The notes under the pieces are model-generated. The model saw only the letters and a program-made list of their open reading frames with translations. It searched no databases and was not told where the DNA came from. This document shows, piece by piece, positions 10,747-23,300 of a stretch of DNA of 64,000 nucleotides. The translations under genes were made by a program, and so were the position numbers. Source of the stretch: Cytidiella melzeri (lineage: Eukaryota > Basidiomycota > Agaricomycetes > Polyporales > Irpicaceae); the NCBI GenBank assembly GCA_022592445.1, contig JABYQR010000156.1:37264-101263 (forward strand), given 5' to 3'. How positions within the stretch are numbered: position 1 is the stretch's first letter; each line of letters begins with the position of its first letter.

Positions 10747-10792
10747 GGAAAGGGAATTTATGCGGTTGCGCGACGTCCAGGCGAGCGTACGG

Positions 10793-10803
10793 AGATTCTA
10801 CCT
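10793..10803 (-). promoter_or_regulatory. Element B self-primer binding site
   Basis: On the minus strand AGGTAGAATCT begins 2 nt after the LTR. It is the exact reverse complement of AGATTCTACCT (11034 to 11024) in the same LTR, which starts 35 nt from the first T of the TATA box (11069-11062). This matches self-priming as known for Tf1 rather than tRNA priming. Confidence 0.72.
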
Positions 10804-10805
10804 AA

Positions 10806-11304
10806 TGTCAGGAACACAACCCAACTCTATGAAGAGCGAGGGAGTGACGACAAGGGGGGGAGGAACGACGAGCGAACTCGCGTGGACGATGACGACAGGA
10901 GTATAAGTGATGAGGAGGAGTGGAGACACGACGACGAGGGATCAGCTGACAATGAGCTAAAGACCAGGATATATTAGTACAGTGGTGAGACTAGTACAAG
11001 GTGAACGTCACCTAAAGACCAGGAGGTAGAATCTGAGGTCTTTAGGGAGCTACAGGGTGGGTTTATATACATCTCAGACAAGGACCCCTGGTACCGGGTC
11101 TGTACTCCTAACACTGCCGTGGGAACGTATGGTGTGCTATGGTGCGATGTTCTACAATGTTCCACAATGTTCCAGCACCTTCTATGATCATGTGACCAGT
11201 CTGTCACATGCACTTGATCACATGCAGTAGCCATGTACCATCGATAAGATAAGATAAAGAAATTAAAAGGAAAAGAAAGGGAAAAAGTGTGCATGTTCGT
11301 GACA
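10806..11304 (-). repeat. Element B 5' LTR (499 bp)
   Basis: Read on the minus strand it begins TGTCACGA and ends CCTGACA. It closely matches the LTR at 57525-58037. It has a TATA box at 11062-11069 and a predicted start at 11034. Its outer edge abuts the copia integrase region at 11305, so B inserted into copia. Confidence 0.9.
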
Positions 11305-13688
11305 TGGCTGTAATGAGAGCGTGGTAGGAATAGAATGGTCAAGAATGATTGTGGTAGATGGTGGTGTGGGGTTCACGGTAGGTTGACTCGAGGGTTGGAG
11401 AGTTTCAGGACGATGAGGAAAACTGTCTTGTCGAATACCACATCAGTACTCGTGACAATCTTTCAGCTACAACTGTCCCATAAGCAATAACCCTTTGAAT
11501 TTGCTTCGTAGCCAACAAAGGTGAGCTTGTGAGCGTTTTGGTCCCACTTGCCACGCTTGTCCTTGTGTATGTGGGTATAGGCTAGGCATCCGAAAGTCCG
11601 GAAGTGGGACACATCCGGTACAGTGCCAGTGAGAACCTCATAGGAAGTCCGCCATGAAAGACCACGCTTTGGAGCGCGATTGCGGACATGTACTGCTGTG
11701 AGGAGAGCTTCTTCCCAGAAACCTTGCGATAGACCTGCTGCCAGCTGCATGGATTTGGCTGACTCAACGAGAGTGCGATTCATGCATTCAGCTTTACCGT
11801 TCTGCTGAGGCGTGTTGGCAACTGTGCGCCTGTGAACGATTCCTTCGTCGCGGAGATACTGCTGAAAAGCATTGGACATGTATTCTCCACCTCGATCTGA
11901 TTGCAAGACCTTGATGTTGGCGTTGAACTGTGTACAAACCATAGCCTGGAATTCCTTGAACTTCTGCTCCTGGTGATCCTTACTTGGAATAGGGAAGCAC
12001 CAGACAGTGTTGGTTGCATCGTCAATGTAGTTAATGAATTAGGAATTTCCGTGAAGAGACTTAGTTCGCATCGGTCCAGCAAGGTCTGAATGGATGAGGC
12101 CGAAGGGTTTGGATGCGCGGTCGTAGTGAGAAGGTGGGAATGAACGCCTGTGTAGCTTGCCCAAGATGCATCCCTCGCAAGGATGAGGAGAGCGAGGTGC
12201 TTTGGAGAGCGTGAGACCTTTGACTGTTGAAGAATTGGTCTTGAGATGCTGTAAAGCTTCCCAGTTAAGGTGTCCGAAGCGATGATGTGCGATGTCGAGG
12301 GTAGTACCAGCAGGTTGTATGGAAACGGCATTGACTGAAGGACTAGGAGAGATCCCAATCCAGTACTGCGCATTTTTGAGGATACCTATACCGTAGGTGC
12401 GTTTTGCGTCGGAAATACGAGCTTGGTTCTTGGCGAACGTCACTGTAAATCCTTTCGAGTCCAGACAGGTGACAGAGAGGAGTCTGTGTGTAAGATTGGG
12501 ACAGTACAGAACATCGTCGAGTTGAATGACTAGTTCTTCTCCATCAACTGTGGTAGTTCCTTTGACGCGACCGGATCCGACAACTTGCATGGTTTTAGAC
12601 TTATCTGCCAAAGTGGCGTGTGACGGAGTCTTATACGCAGTGTAGGTCTTGAATTCGTTGTGGTCGTTTGTGAAGTGCCGTGTGCAGCCTGAGTCGATCA
12701 TCCAGTGTGTTACACCCGAACCATACCAACAAGTGACAACGTTGGAAGACTCTGCCTCAGACGAATCTTTGGTGTTGACTACATGTACAGTAGCGGAACC
12801 GGTAGACGACGGATTACTGTTCTTATTCTTCTCCTTCTTGTCCTTTCCCTTAGATTTGCCCTTGGCTTGCTCAGCCGCGGCCTTCTTCTTCCGACATTCG
12901 CTCTCCTTGTGCCCCTTATAGCCGCAGAAGTTGCATTTCTTCTTGTTGGCGTTTGAGGTCTGGGGGCGGTTACCAGCGTGCACAGCCGAGACGTTCGGAG
13001 AGTCCCTACGAGCAGCCTCGTCAATGAGGCGCGCTCAGACATCATCGTACTTGATGTCAACTGGCTTGGTGACGGCGAGGATGGGATTGACAATAGTATC
13101 ATATGTATCCAGCAGCGAGGAGATCAAGCCAAACGTCTTCAGGAGTTCCAGGTTTGCAAGGGTGCCTGAATCCTGAATCTCTTTCCAGAGATGACCTCGT
13201 TCCTCAAGTTGTTCCGCGAGAGGGCACGTACCGTTGATGTGGTTACCAAAGTACTGACGGAACTTGGTGAAGGATGCGAGGGTAGAGGTGGACGAGTAGT
13301 TGGCGATGAGTGTATCCATGATCTGCTTGGACGTCTGAGTGTTGGGATCGATGAGATGGTGAAGAGAGGGGTCGACCGTGGTGAGGAGGATAAGCGATGC
13401 GCTGGCGTCAGCTTGAATCCATTCGTTGTAACCGGCGTCGCCGGCTGCAGGGGAGACAATGGTGCCGTTTACAACTCCAAGAGTCTGGGTAGCCTTGAGG
13501 TACTGCTTAATGATGACGTACCAGGTCTTCCAGTTGGAGGCACCAGTGAGCTTATTGAGTTGATCAAGTTTGATCAAGGGGGCGTGTTTGGCCTGTGCGA
13601 AAGCAGAGTTCGCGGCGGATGCGAAGGGCGTTGAGGGACCTGTGGAGATTGAAGTGGGTGGCTGTGAAGCCGGCTGGGAGGATCCCAT
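11305..13688 (-). pseudogene. gag-pol: Copia gag-pol polyprotein (gag, protease, integrase), three in-frame stops
   Basis: A single frame starts with ATG at 13688. It holds the UBN2-type Gag (K-L-T-G-A-S-N-W-x-x-W), a zinc knuckle C-x2-C-x4-H-x4-C (about 12930-12890), protease with W-M-I-D-S-G-C-T (about 12700), a pre-integrase H-H-C-C region (about 12290-12165), and an integrase core with Y-I-D-D and L-Q-S-D-R-G-G-E-Y. In-frame stops occur at about 13035, 12039 and 11463. The first reads TGA where CGA would give the expected Arg, a change typical of CpG decay. The frame remains recognisable after the third stop down to 11305. Confidence 0.88.
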
Positions 13689-13762
13689 GTTGGACTAAGG
13701 ACGCTTGGTCGATGTGAGGCGCAAGGGAAGCAAGAGGTGAACAGCGGTTGAAGTCAGAGACT

Positions 13763-13778
13763 GGCGGGGCTCATAACC
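13763..13778 (-). promoter_or_regulatory. Copia primer site matching initiator-Met tRNA anticodon arm
   Basis: On the minus strand GGTTATGAGCCC follows the LTR. It is complementary to the anticodon stem-loop of initiator methionine tRNA (GGGCTCATAACC), not to the tRNA 3' end. Drosophila copia uses a closely similar site primed by a half-tRNA. Confidence 0.6.
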
Positions 13779-14155
13779 TAACAACGGATATGTCGAAAGG
13801 GCAGGGTTGTGTGCGCTGCTAAGACCTAACAACGCTGTCAGACCTCTGAGTACCTAAGACACAAGCGTCGAGCAAGTGAGCTAAGTACAGGATCAGCATA
13901 TGTACATACTGCAAGTGCAAGAGAGACAAGCTTACCCCAAGGTGCGAAGGAAGAGAGCACAATGGGGGAAAAGAGAGGAATGAGTGAACTCTTATAGTAC
14001 AACGAGAGACGGCTCGATAAGGAAATGATAATCAACAAAGCTGTGTCCGCGGGAATGAAGCTACGCTACCATGTGATTCATATAGAAAAAAAAAACAATG
14101 AAAAGAACAAGGTAACCTTGTCCGTGAGCGAGAGCTGGAAATATCAATAATAACA
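13779..14155 (-). repeat. Copia 5' LTR (about 377 bp)
   Basis: Read on the minus strand it begins TGTTATTATTGATA and ends GTTGTTA directly before the primer site. Only one copy is in the window, so the outer edge at 14155 is inferred from the TG start. The inner end does not finish in CA, which may reflect decay. Confidence 0.55.
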
Positions 14156-14253
14156 TCACGTGAGACTTTGCAATTTTGGCAGGGATCCCTCTACCAAAAC
14201 AGAACCTCAGACTCTAAGACCTGGTATGGGCTGAGACAATACTCAAGCAAACC

Positions 14254-14766
14254 ATGTTTGGTGCCCATACTAGATGGAAACCAATTGATTACAGCCCCAA
14301 ATCCCACCGGCAATTCATGTGCGAGGTGTGGAAGTCAGGCCTTGAGTGGACTATGAGAACACTCATACACAAAGGGGAAGCTTCTGAGGAGCAGAGGCAT
14401 GATTCAATATTGAAGGTGAAGACACCAACGGAAAAGCATATTCCAGTGTATGATCACCATGCCAAGGCAGAAGCTGAGGCCAAAGCTAGGTCAGAGGAAG
14501 GCCGAGCAAAGTTTGTTGAATGGATCTTCAAAAATATAACACTCCACATGGAGGTTAAATCTCCATACTCCAGATGGTGGGGGCCACAGAGGGAGCAACA
14601 ATACCTTGCTAACAGAAGGCCAGCAGATGCACTGGATTTTGAAGAGTATGAGTTTTGCCTTTCTGGAGCAAGCTGTGATTCCAATTTGAGTCACAATGGT
14701 CATCATGGGGAAGGTGGCGAGGTTGACCCCTTGTGGTCAGAATCTAATCTATGCAGTGGCGAGTGA
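14254..14766 (+). CDS. Hypothetical protein, 170 codons
   Basis: Open frame with ATG at 14254; the frame is also open upstream to about 14168. It contains an alanine/glutamate-rich helical stretch (residues about 70-85) and an aromatic region with R-W-W-G. I recognise no domain. It lies between the copia LTR and the RasGEF gene, in DNA that could be a transposon remnant or a captured gene piece. No intron or clear promoter is visible. It may not be a real gene. Confidence 0.3.
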   Translation: MFGAHTRWKPIDYSPKSHRQFMCEVWKSGLEWTMRTLIHKGEASEEQRHDSILKVKTPTEKHIPVYDHHAKAEAEAKARSEEGRAKFVEWIFKNITLHMEVKSPYSRWWGPQREQQYLANRRPADALDFEEYEFCLSGASCDSNLSHNGHHGEGGEVDPLWSESNLCSGE

Positions 14767-15492
14767 ACCCCAGTCAGGCAGGAAACTTGATTTGGGGGGA
14801 GCTCACAGACACAGGATGGGGCACACTCTACCCTGCGTCTGGCAAAGAAACCCCCAATAATGAAGAGTGAGAGGGCTGCCAAGTGCTATGACCTGGCACA
14901 TTGGAGAAAGTGTGTTTTGCAAATAGAGAAGGGTTATTTTCTTCTTCTGTGTAGTAGCAACAACGCGCTTAGACAGGGCTAAGTCATCAGGCCTAGGACA
15001 TACCACATTCATCTGTCTCTGAAAAAAACTGCCAGGAAGTAGCAGTTGCAGCGGGCACTTGCAGCTGCAGGCCACGATGGGGCTGGGGGTCTATGTCTCC
15101 CTTTCTATCTCTGCCAAATATAGGTTGTGGCACTTGGGCAGTGCTTGAACACCACTGCCTCACTGTCCGGTCCACACCACTCATTCGAGGACTGTATAAA
15201 ACAACCCACACTCGGGGCAGGCGCTGGCAGCTGCTTCATAGTTACGTAACAATGTTACGCACGAACCTTTTCAATTTTAGATAAAAATAAAAATAGAATA
15301 AAACAAAATTTCGATGAGACCGTACTCTTCGATGCATTTTCACTGCAAGGTAGGATGCGCTACTCGTTTCTACTGACTACCGTGACGTCCCCTTCAGCAT
15401 TACTCTGACGCCATAACTATGCAAACTATAAAAAAGCAAGTAAATACAGCAACCAATCCACCAACGACTTCATTAAGAGGGTATCTTGTAGG
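14767..15492. other. Unassigned intergenic DNA
   Basis: No supportable gene. It holds a CAGTTGCAG-type repetitive patch near 15040-15070 and an isolated TATAAAA near 15195. It includes the 3' flank of the RasGEF gene. Confidence 0.5.
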
Positions 15493-18400
15493 TTAAAGGA
15501 ATCCACTTTCCTGCAACAGACGCGCCATCTTCTCATCTTCTCTCTCGCGAGGCTCTCTCTCCAAGCTCGTATTCCAAAATTGATCGCCATAATCAACACC
15601 GTCGACGTACTTTTCGAAGGAATCCTCCAGAAAGGCGAGGATGGCACTCACAGTCGTGAAATTGTAAGGTATGGTTTGCCACTGTTTTATGTCCCTGATC
15701 ACTTCTGCAGCCTTCTGACGTTTACGGAAGTTGATCATGTGTCCGGCGACCTTATCCTCCGCACCATCGTTGATGAAGGTAAGGGTGGTCAAGTATGTGC
15801 CTGCAAAACCAATCAGCAATAGTAAGAGCGGCGCAGCACTGCGAACGAACCAATGAATGGCACGCAAGGCGGGGCTATTCTTGCCAACAATGAACGGTAA
15901 TTGTTGAAGTTCTTGTTGGAATCAATAGTAGACTCGCAAATATGCAGCTGCGACATGAACCGCTGATTCACTTGCTCCCATGTACGCTTCAACCGCCGGA
16001 TAGGAGGGGTGTTCAAGCCTGAAGTGATAGCCACCATCGTTGAGAAGTTTTGGATGTTTCGACACCTCTGCCAGGGACATTCAGAGGTAGATGCTGGGAT
16101 AGGACGGAAGAACTTACATCTGCCACACTGATGAAATGCTTGACCACCGCAGCACGCTTCCTCGAGTCTTCTTTCTGCAAGACGCTTTCAGCCACCCAGT
16201 TCGCAATCTGTCTGATGGAGTCAGCACAAGCGTGTATGATACGGGAGCCGACCTCTGACCCTGTTGCTTAGCTGAATGATAGAAGCAATGTTGTCATTAT
16301 TCTTTCCTACCCGTTGCTCCCGCGAACGCTGGAGGCACTCAATTGGGCGGATCGTCTTGTACAACTTAGCCTCCAATAGCGTGAGCTGCCTGGCCAATTC
16401 CAAAGGATCGATGTCAAGAAGCTTCAGCTTCTTGCTCGATTTCGGTAGAATCGATGGCGGAGGGGGTACTGGGTTGCTGAGCACGGCCTTGAGAGCATTT
16501 TCACCGCCACGTTGCTAATGCAACGTAAAATCAGGTTGAGGAACAGGCGACTAACACCAGTGGACGCACCACACGGTCAATCAAGACACCTAGTTGTTTA
16601 GCAGCAGCCACGCTAGCGGTGGACTCCGCCTTCACACAGAACTCTCGTATCTTGTCCAAAATATACACATCTTCCTTTTCTAGTATATCATCGTCATTGA
16701 CCATGGTCCGGAACGTATTGAGAACACTTAACACAGGTCCATTCAGCTCAAATGTGAAATTGATTGTGTGTGAATACTCACCGTAGCCTGATCGATGTCT
16801 GCTTCTGTTTTGTCCAATCTTCAAGCTCTTCGGGAGTTAGATTTTCTGGAGGTTCTATCCAGAAACGCTGGACAAGAAGATCGAATAGCTCATCCAATGT
16901 CATGAAGGACTTGAAAGTGATCAAAAAGTTCTTGCCGAATTGAGCATCTGAGGTTTGAGAGTCAGCGATAGTGATTTGCATGAGTGGCGAGTCTACTCAC
17001 CAGCGGTCTCGTGCGGAGTGAGACGTTCAACTAATGCCTGCTTAGAACCTGCTCGCACGCTGCCATCCGGATCCATGAGAATCTCGGACTGGTCGTAGTT
17101 CGGTCGCAGATACCACGGCTGCGAATCGGCATGGACTTTATTGATGTAGTGCTGTGGAGCTTCGCCAAGCAGCTTGATCAGCTTATTTGTACGAGCAGGA
17201 GACTTGCTACTCGAGGCTATATCCAAGTGTCAAAACACGTCTGGCATCGAGTCAAACTATACTCACGGCCTTGCTCATCGTAGATCTCCTCGTCCTCGAG
17301 AAGATCCCCATCTAAGTCGGGAAGTGATCCAGACGCTACCAGTGTACCTGTTTCGGAAGGCTCGTGTGCGGGCCAAGTTGGGGTAACAGGCTCGCCAATA
17401 CCTTCGGAACGAGACCTGTCGGACATTTCCAGCGATGTCTCGCTTGGATTTCTAGGGCCGTTGCGGTACATTCCAGCCGCTGTTGAGCCTGAGTCTAATG
17501 AGGACATCGTCCTAAAACCTCCCTGTCTTGAAAACGCTAATTCCATGTCCACCACATCCTCCTCCGCGCGCGAAGCACCTTCAACTGCGGGTGGTGCGTC
17601 CGTGGACTGGAAGAACACACTACCTCGAGACTGCCGCCATTCTATAGAGCTGCTATAAACAGTCTCGGCAAGCTCAGCTTGGTTCTGACCCAGCAACCAC
17701 AAGGAGTCAAGGGTTGAGACGACGGATTCAAGGTTCGTCGAGATGGTACGGGCCAAAGCATCGACGTAGTCGTAACGAGCAGATGGTGAATCGCTAATAA
17801 CATCAGTTGAGAGAGGGGCTTGGACGGCGGCAAGCAGGGTTGCTGCATCATCGTACAGGGCCTGGACAACAAGCTCCAATGTGCGTTGCATTCGTCGTGC
17901 CTTTTCCACGGCTTGAAGATATGGAGGGAAGTAACCAGTGTCAGTACGAACACCATCAATATCAACATGCTTCGCGATATTGATATCGCATACGTATACC
18001 AGTATCGCAGAGAGATGAGCAACCACAGTACGACCGTCCGCTTGCAGGCGATCTGTTACATGATCAATAAATACGAATTCACAACCGAGTCTCTTGCGCA
18101 AATTAGATACGTACCATTCTCCGCGGACCGCCATAGAGAGGCAAGGTCGCTCAGCTGAGTATTCATCGTCTCAACCGACGTCTTCAACTCCTTCATGACT
18201 TCTGGCCTCAGCACCCGATGTGGCGCCTTGCGCCCTTGCGCAATCGGAGAATACCCAAAGCCTTTCCAGTCCCCTCCCAAGCCTGCACCAGGCAAACCAG
18301 GGCCAATGTTGTTCGGCGCCAAGACACCCTGGAGCCTCCTACCTTCAGAAGGTAAGAGTGACGGGTTGTCCCGCTGGAAACGCTGCAATTCCGCCACGAA

Positions 18401-20114
18401 CGCGACCACGGAGCGCTCTAATTCGGCAGCGTCGGACTCCATGCGATTGGGCTTGTCGTTAGTAGATAACGCGGGATCGTACTGCATGGCTAGGGCAGAC
18501 AGAACTAGCTTTGACAAAGTACCGGCAACTTTGCGATGCGCCGCTTTGAGGTGCGATTGAAGTGCCTGGGAGTTGGATTGATATTTCGTGTCAGCAGATG
18601 AGGCGCGGGGGTAAAGGTTACTAGGGATGTGGCCACTAGGTGTTGCAGTCACGTAAAGCAAGTTGCGGACCGCGGCAACGACACCTAGCACACGACTGTT
18701 CACAGCTTGGACGTGATCTGGCCGTCGAGCAGTAGTGCTGGACTGCAAAAAATCGACGACAGCAGATATGGCGTCCCGAACGTGATCCGATAACTCAGTC
18801 GGTGACTCTGGAGCGTTAGGGGATAATGTGCGCTGCAAAACCTTAGCAAGCTGTTCGGCGGGAGTCATATCGGAGATGGGAGCCAGCTCAGGCTGCGCTT
18901 GAATACTCTTGCCATTTCGATGCGCGCCAGTTGTGGGCTTGGCTGAGCTCGCTGAGGACTCCGTGCGACTGCGACGACCTGGCTGAACGAGCTCTTCGTC
19001 TGAGTAGAGACTGGCACGATCTGTAGAGCTATAAGCTCTTTGTCGCATTCCTTGCATACCGGAGACCGATGACTCGGACCTCAACCGTGCGGCGACTGAA
19101 GGAGCGACAGCTGCAGAAGGCCCCGCTTGAGGCTGGGCATACGCGTGGCCATTCAATGGTGTGCCAGATACACTTGCTTGTGGTATGGTCCATGATACGG
19201 TACCGTCCAGACGATTGACGTAGTAGTAGGACAAACCATCATCTGCGAGTCGCCGAACCCAGGGTTCGGGTGTTCTTGACCGTGCAGGTACACCGAAGCC
19301 GGCATCCTGAGCAGGTCGGTTAGCTCCTAGTCGCGAACTAGACTGACGGGAGTGGAGAGCAAGGTCCGTATCGGAGTCGTCTGCAGCTTCCTGTGGCAAG
19401 TCGTTGGATCGCTCGCCTGTCTGTGTATTGATGTAGAAAATCTGCCGAGCATCAGACCTTGAGCAATTTATGCTAAATAATCACGACAGACAACGAGCTT
19501 ACTCTGCCATTATCCGATACTCGTGGCACCCAGAAATCATGAGTCTGAGTCGGGTCCCTCTGCTGTCCTGCGAGTAATGCTTCGGAGTAGTAATCCTCCG
19601 CATCACTCGCCTGTTGTGTATAGCTAGGAGGGGCATAGTCTGGGTCGCGGTCCAGCCAGTCGCCTTCGCGGTCGGACTGGGAGAGAGCCCTAGATATATT
19701 GGACATTGATGCGCTCGAGACACTGGAAGCCATGCTGCGTGCCATATCAACCGCTGAATCATCCTGCAACGCAGCGGGAGGGGTATCCGTATCCGAGGCT
19801 GAGAGCGCAGCCTCCGCTTCCTGGTCTGTGATAATGGTCACATAGTTGGAGGGGAACCAGCCACGATCGTCGGGACCTAAAAGACCGTCCCACCACCCAG
19901 AGTCCAAGCGGGTCAGAACTTCAATGATGTCGCCTCTTCTAAACGACAGCGATGAGGCATCGTTGGTTTGGTAGTCGTACAGAGCTCGGCAAAAGAATGT
20001 GGTAATGTACTGCTCCTCTGCTGGTGGGTCGACTGGCTGGGCCTGCTGCGTTATGTGGCTACCTGAGAATGCGTTGGGGAGTCCGTTATGCTGCGAGGTG
20101 TAGACAGCAGCCAT
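15493..20114 (-). CDS. CDC25: Ras guanine-nucleotide exchange factor (Cdc25-type) with SH3 and WW domains
   Basis: Activates Ras by exchanging GDP for GTP, upstream of cAMP and growth signalling at membranes. The start ATG is at 20114. Domains in order: SH3 (about 19995-19840; A-L-Y-D-Y, G-W-W-D-G-L and P-S-N-Y-V), WW (about 19262-19170; E-P-W-V-R-R and Y-Y-V-N-R), a long linker with helical regions (18900-17300), RasGEF-N (about 17190-16770), and the catalytic RasGEF domain (about 16500-15550) ending with P-C-V-P-F-I-G, Y-L-T-T-L-T-F-I-N-D-G and I-N-F-R-K-R-Q-K. Several short GT-AG introns interrupt the C-terminal half. The stop is TAA at 15493-15495. The layout matches fungal Cdc25 proteins. 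Exact exon borders were only partly checked. Confidence 0.9.
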
Positions 20115-20325
20115 ATGAGTCGTCTAAGGTGGTATCAGGGACGAGAAACGAGCGAAATGAGGGAGCGGGGAGGACGAGGTGACGAAGGCAAAAGTGAGAG
20201 CGGGCTCAGCTCAGGCTGCTGCAGCTAATCTCCCACGTGCTGACAGCGTCTACTGCCAATCCCCCACACGAAACACATTAATGCTGCCGACGATAGTTAC
20301 TCGGGGCAACTACAACAAGTATATT

Positions 20326-23300
20326 TTATCTCTTCAGTGTCCTCTGCTTCTCCGCAAACTCGACAATCTTTTTGTCTACAAATAGCCCTTTTCGCTCGCG
20401 GACAGCATCCATGTACGCTTTCGCGACGTTCGATCGGTCTGCTTTCTCCCCCAAGTCCTCTAACTCTTCCTCCGTCGTTGGGACCCAGAACGGATCCTGG
20501 TCAAGCAGTTCGTATCTTCAGGGGATGGTTAGCTCCATGACGGTCAATCAAGCCTCGAAGGAAAGCATTACCCGCTGAAGATCAACTGAGGACTGGCAGC
20601 CCCTGACGTGCGTTTCCTGATGTCTGGACGGAAATCAGTCAAAACACTCAACCCATCATGCATGAGCACCTACCATCCGAGAACCCGAAACTCTCAACAA
20701 CAGGCAGCAGTGCGCTGACTGTAAAGAAACTGGTGCCTTCTTTCATTTCCTCCGCCACGATCCGACCTCTTCTTCGAGCTACTACGCCGTATGTCTTGCC
20801 CAGCACATCAGCTGTCAAGTCATCGAGTCAGCACATATCGCTGAATGAAGTTCGCAGTACATACTAGACGCTTGAATGTCACACTCATACATGGCCAGCA
20901 TCAGCCGTGGAGACCAGTCAAGTAAACCGTTTCGACAAGCATCTCTGACGGCGGAAATGAATGACCCAGTGATGTGCTGCATGCGATTGTGTTCTACATT
21001 TGCCACTAAGTGCCGAAACCATTCTCTACAGGTGGAAGACATACCTCGTTCCACCTTGAGACCTGCCTGATCAATATCCAGGCTTTCGACGAAGTAGGCT
21101 AAGCCTTCCACAGGCTCAGAACAGAGTGGACCCTGAAACGTGGCTAGTTGGAATCCGTGTTCAACATGATTGTCAAACTCGCCAGTAGCAAGCTCCGTCT
21201 CTTCACCCATCCGATTCAAACGCCGCTTCAGCCTTCACTGGAGGCATCAGTACCGTAGTTTGGGGCTGTTTATGTCGAAACTCACGAGTTGGGCTGTTCG
21301 CCTGTTCTTGTGTCAACCAGGACACATGTACCCGCTTGCTGCGGCCCAAAAGCCCAAACCTTGTCAGCGAAATCGGCCCAGTCCCCACCAATCCTAATAC
21401 AAACTTCTCCTAAAACCTTCCAAAAGTCCTCGAGTTGAATGCTCGGCCGTTTGATGACATCGCCATGAAGGTCTACTTCATCACTATCGTCGGCATCTTC
21501 CTCCTCCGCCAAACTGTCCCCTTCCTGAAATTTGCGTTCTTCTTGCAACCGCCGTAGTAACGCCAAATTATCTTTCAGGAACTTCCATAATTCTTTCGGC
21601 AAGGGCGCTGCACGGATGGTGCATTTTACGACGTTTCCGGCGCTTGCTCCTTGCATCGTTCCTCGCCTCACGTTCCCTGACTTCGGCGGAGGCATATCGA
21701 CACCCTTGACAGCGGTTTCACGGAAAGGGACGATGGGCTTCGAAGCGTGAATGTCAATCTGAGCGAAGCGTTCGCGAAGGTCTCTCAAGCATCTCTGCCA
21801 GAAGCTGTCAGTTTGATTTCCATCTGGCATTCTCGTTTCACTTACTTCCAGGTGCAACTCTCCAGCGGTGAGGATGACATGCTCCCCGGTCTGTTGTTGA
21901 AACGTTTCGACACACGGATCAGCCTGTGCAAGCAGTTTAAGGCCATTGATCAGTTTAGGCATGTCAGCCGAATGCGCAGGTTCTAAAGCGACCCTGACGA
22001 TTGGAGCAGCCTGTGTGTTGTGTCAGGTCAAGGATTGAAGTAAGTCGTTGTGGCGCACCATACGATGGATGCCTCCTAGGTTTATCAGTGAACTCTGCAG
22101 CTGTGTGAGATCCGGCGCTTCACCAACCCCGTCTTCATTCGGCGCACATATTGTAGCGTTTCGCCACACTTTTCCTTCTAGACCTTTGATGGCAAAGACA
22201 TTCCCAGCACGCACGGTGTCCATCGGCACAAGTTCCCGACCCATCATCACATACAATCCCTCTACTTTGGCAATCACGACGTGTTTCCCGTTCTTGGGAT
22301 GCGTTGGACCTAGAGCATTGTTGTACTTTGGCAGGACGCAAGCGATAGAGGTCCCTTTCCTGATCGTCCCAGAGTATATCCTCGCAAAACCAACCAGAAC
22401 TTCACCCTCGGGCATTTCGTCATTGGCAGCATCAGCATCTTTCACGCGCATCTTGTCCAGAGCCTCCTCAAGGAGGGTTCCATCAGTTTGCGAACTCTCA
22501 TTCGCCGCCTCTTCTACAGCCTTGCGAGCTTCACGGAAGGCTTTAGCTCTAGCTCGAAGCTCATCCGCTGTCGCAGGCTTCTGCTTGTTCTCTGGTAGGT
22601 CTTGCTGTGCAACAGCAAACATCTTGCTGATAAGTGCCGTGACCGAGCCTGAACCGTCTGCGTTGCACGAGTACAAATCCTCTTCAAGCTTGTTCTTAGG
22701 TTCCACGACTGATTCATACAGGTCGGGATACAGCATTTTGGGTATGCGAGTTCGCTGAGCGGTCGACGGAGGAGGGACGACGTCGACGATGGATTGAATG
22801 ACACACGTTGAGAGAGGTAGCCACTGAGTGAAGATGAGAGACAACAGCTGCCGCGTTTCCTTCGTTTTCAGGTCTCTAGGAGCGATCTTGAGGTTGAGTG
22901 CAGTCACAATCTTCGCGACCTTCTCTGGATTGCTAGGAATGAACGGTCATTCGTGGTTGTTTCACGAGGAAACTTTTTAGACATACGGGTTCAGCACCAC
23001 AGCATCATATGCAGCCCAGATATTCTCGAGGACAAATTGAACGAACAGAGGCTTCAGTGTGCGGCCTCGTAAGTTCTTATGGCTGATTACTCTCTTAGTC
23101 TTTGGGTCCAGGTAGAAGTCGCCCCAGAGCACGATGCGCAAGTTAGTCTCGTTCATTCCGAGCTTGACTGCGTACAAGTGCGCAAACTTGCCCACGCGGA
23201 ATCCCCAGCCGTCAACTGCAGAAGCGAATATGACGTTACCCTTCTCTGGAGAAAAGTATATGTCCTCGTCGTCCCTCTCCTGAAACTCGTGGTCATCGTT

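Larger units (their letters stand above)
5748..11304 (-). mobile_element. Element B: Ty3/gypsy retrotransposon with ORF0, truncated in integrase
   Basis: Reading on the minus strand: 5' LTR (11304-10806), primer site, intron-split ORF0, gag, protease, RT, RNase H and the start of integrase, cut at 5748 by the LTR of element A. The family's 3' end (chromodomain and LTR) is visible elsewhere as fragment F (57525 to about 58800). B itself sits in the integrase region of a copia element. Coding capacity is fairly well kept: gag and ORF0 are open and the RT is intact, with one frameshift between protease and RT. Confidence 0.93.
11305..14155 (-). mobile_element. Ty1/copia retrotransposon, 5' half
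   Basis: Reading on the minus strand: 5' LTR (14155 to 13779), primer site, gag, protease, integrase start. It is cut at 11305 by element B, so RT and RNase H are not in the window and should lie left of it. The domain order gag-protease-integrase before RT defines copia. Confidence 0.9.
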
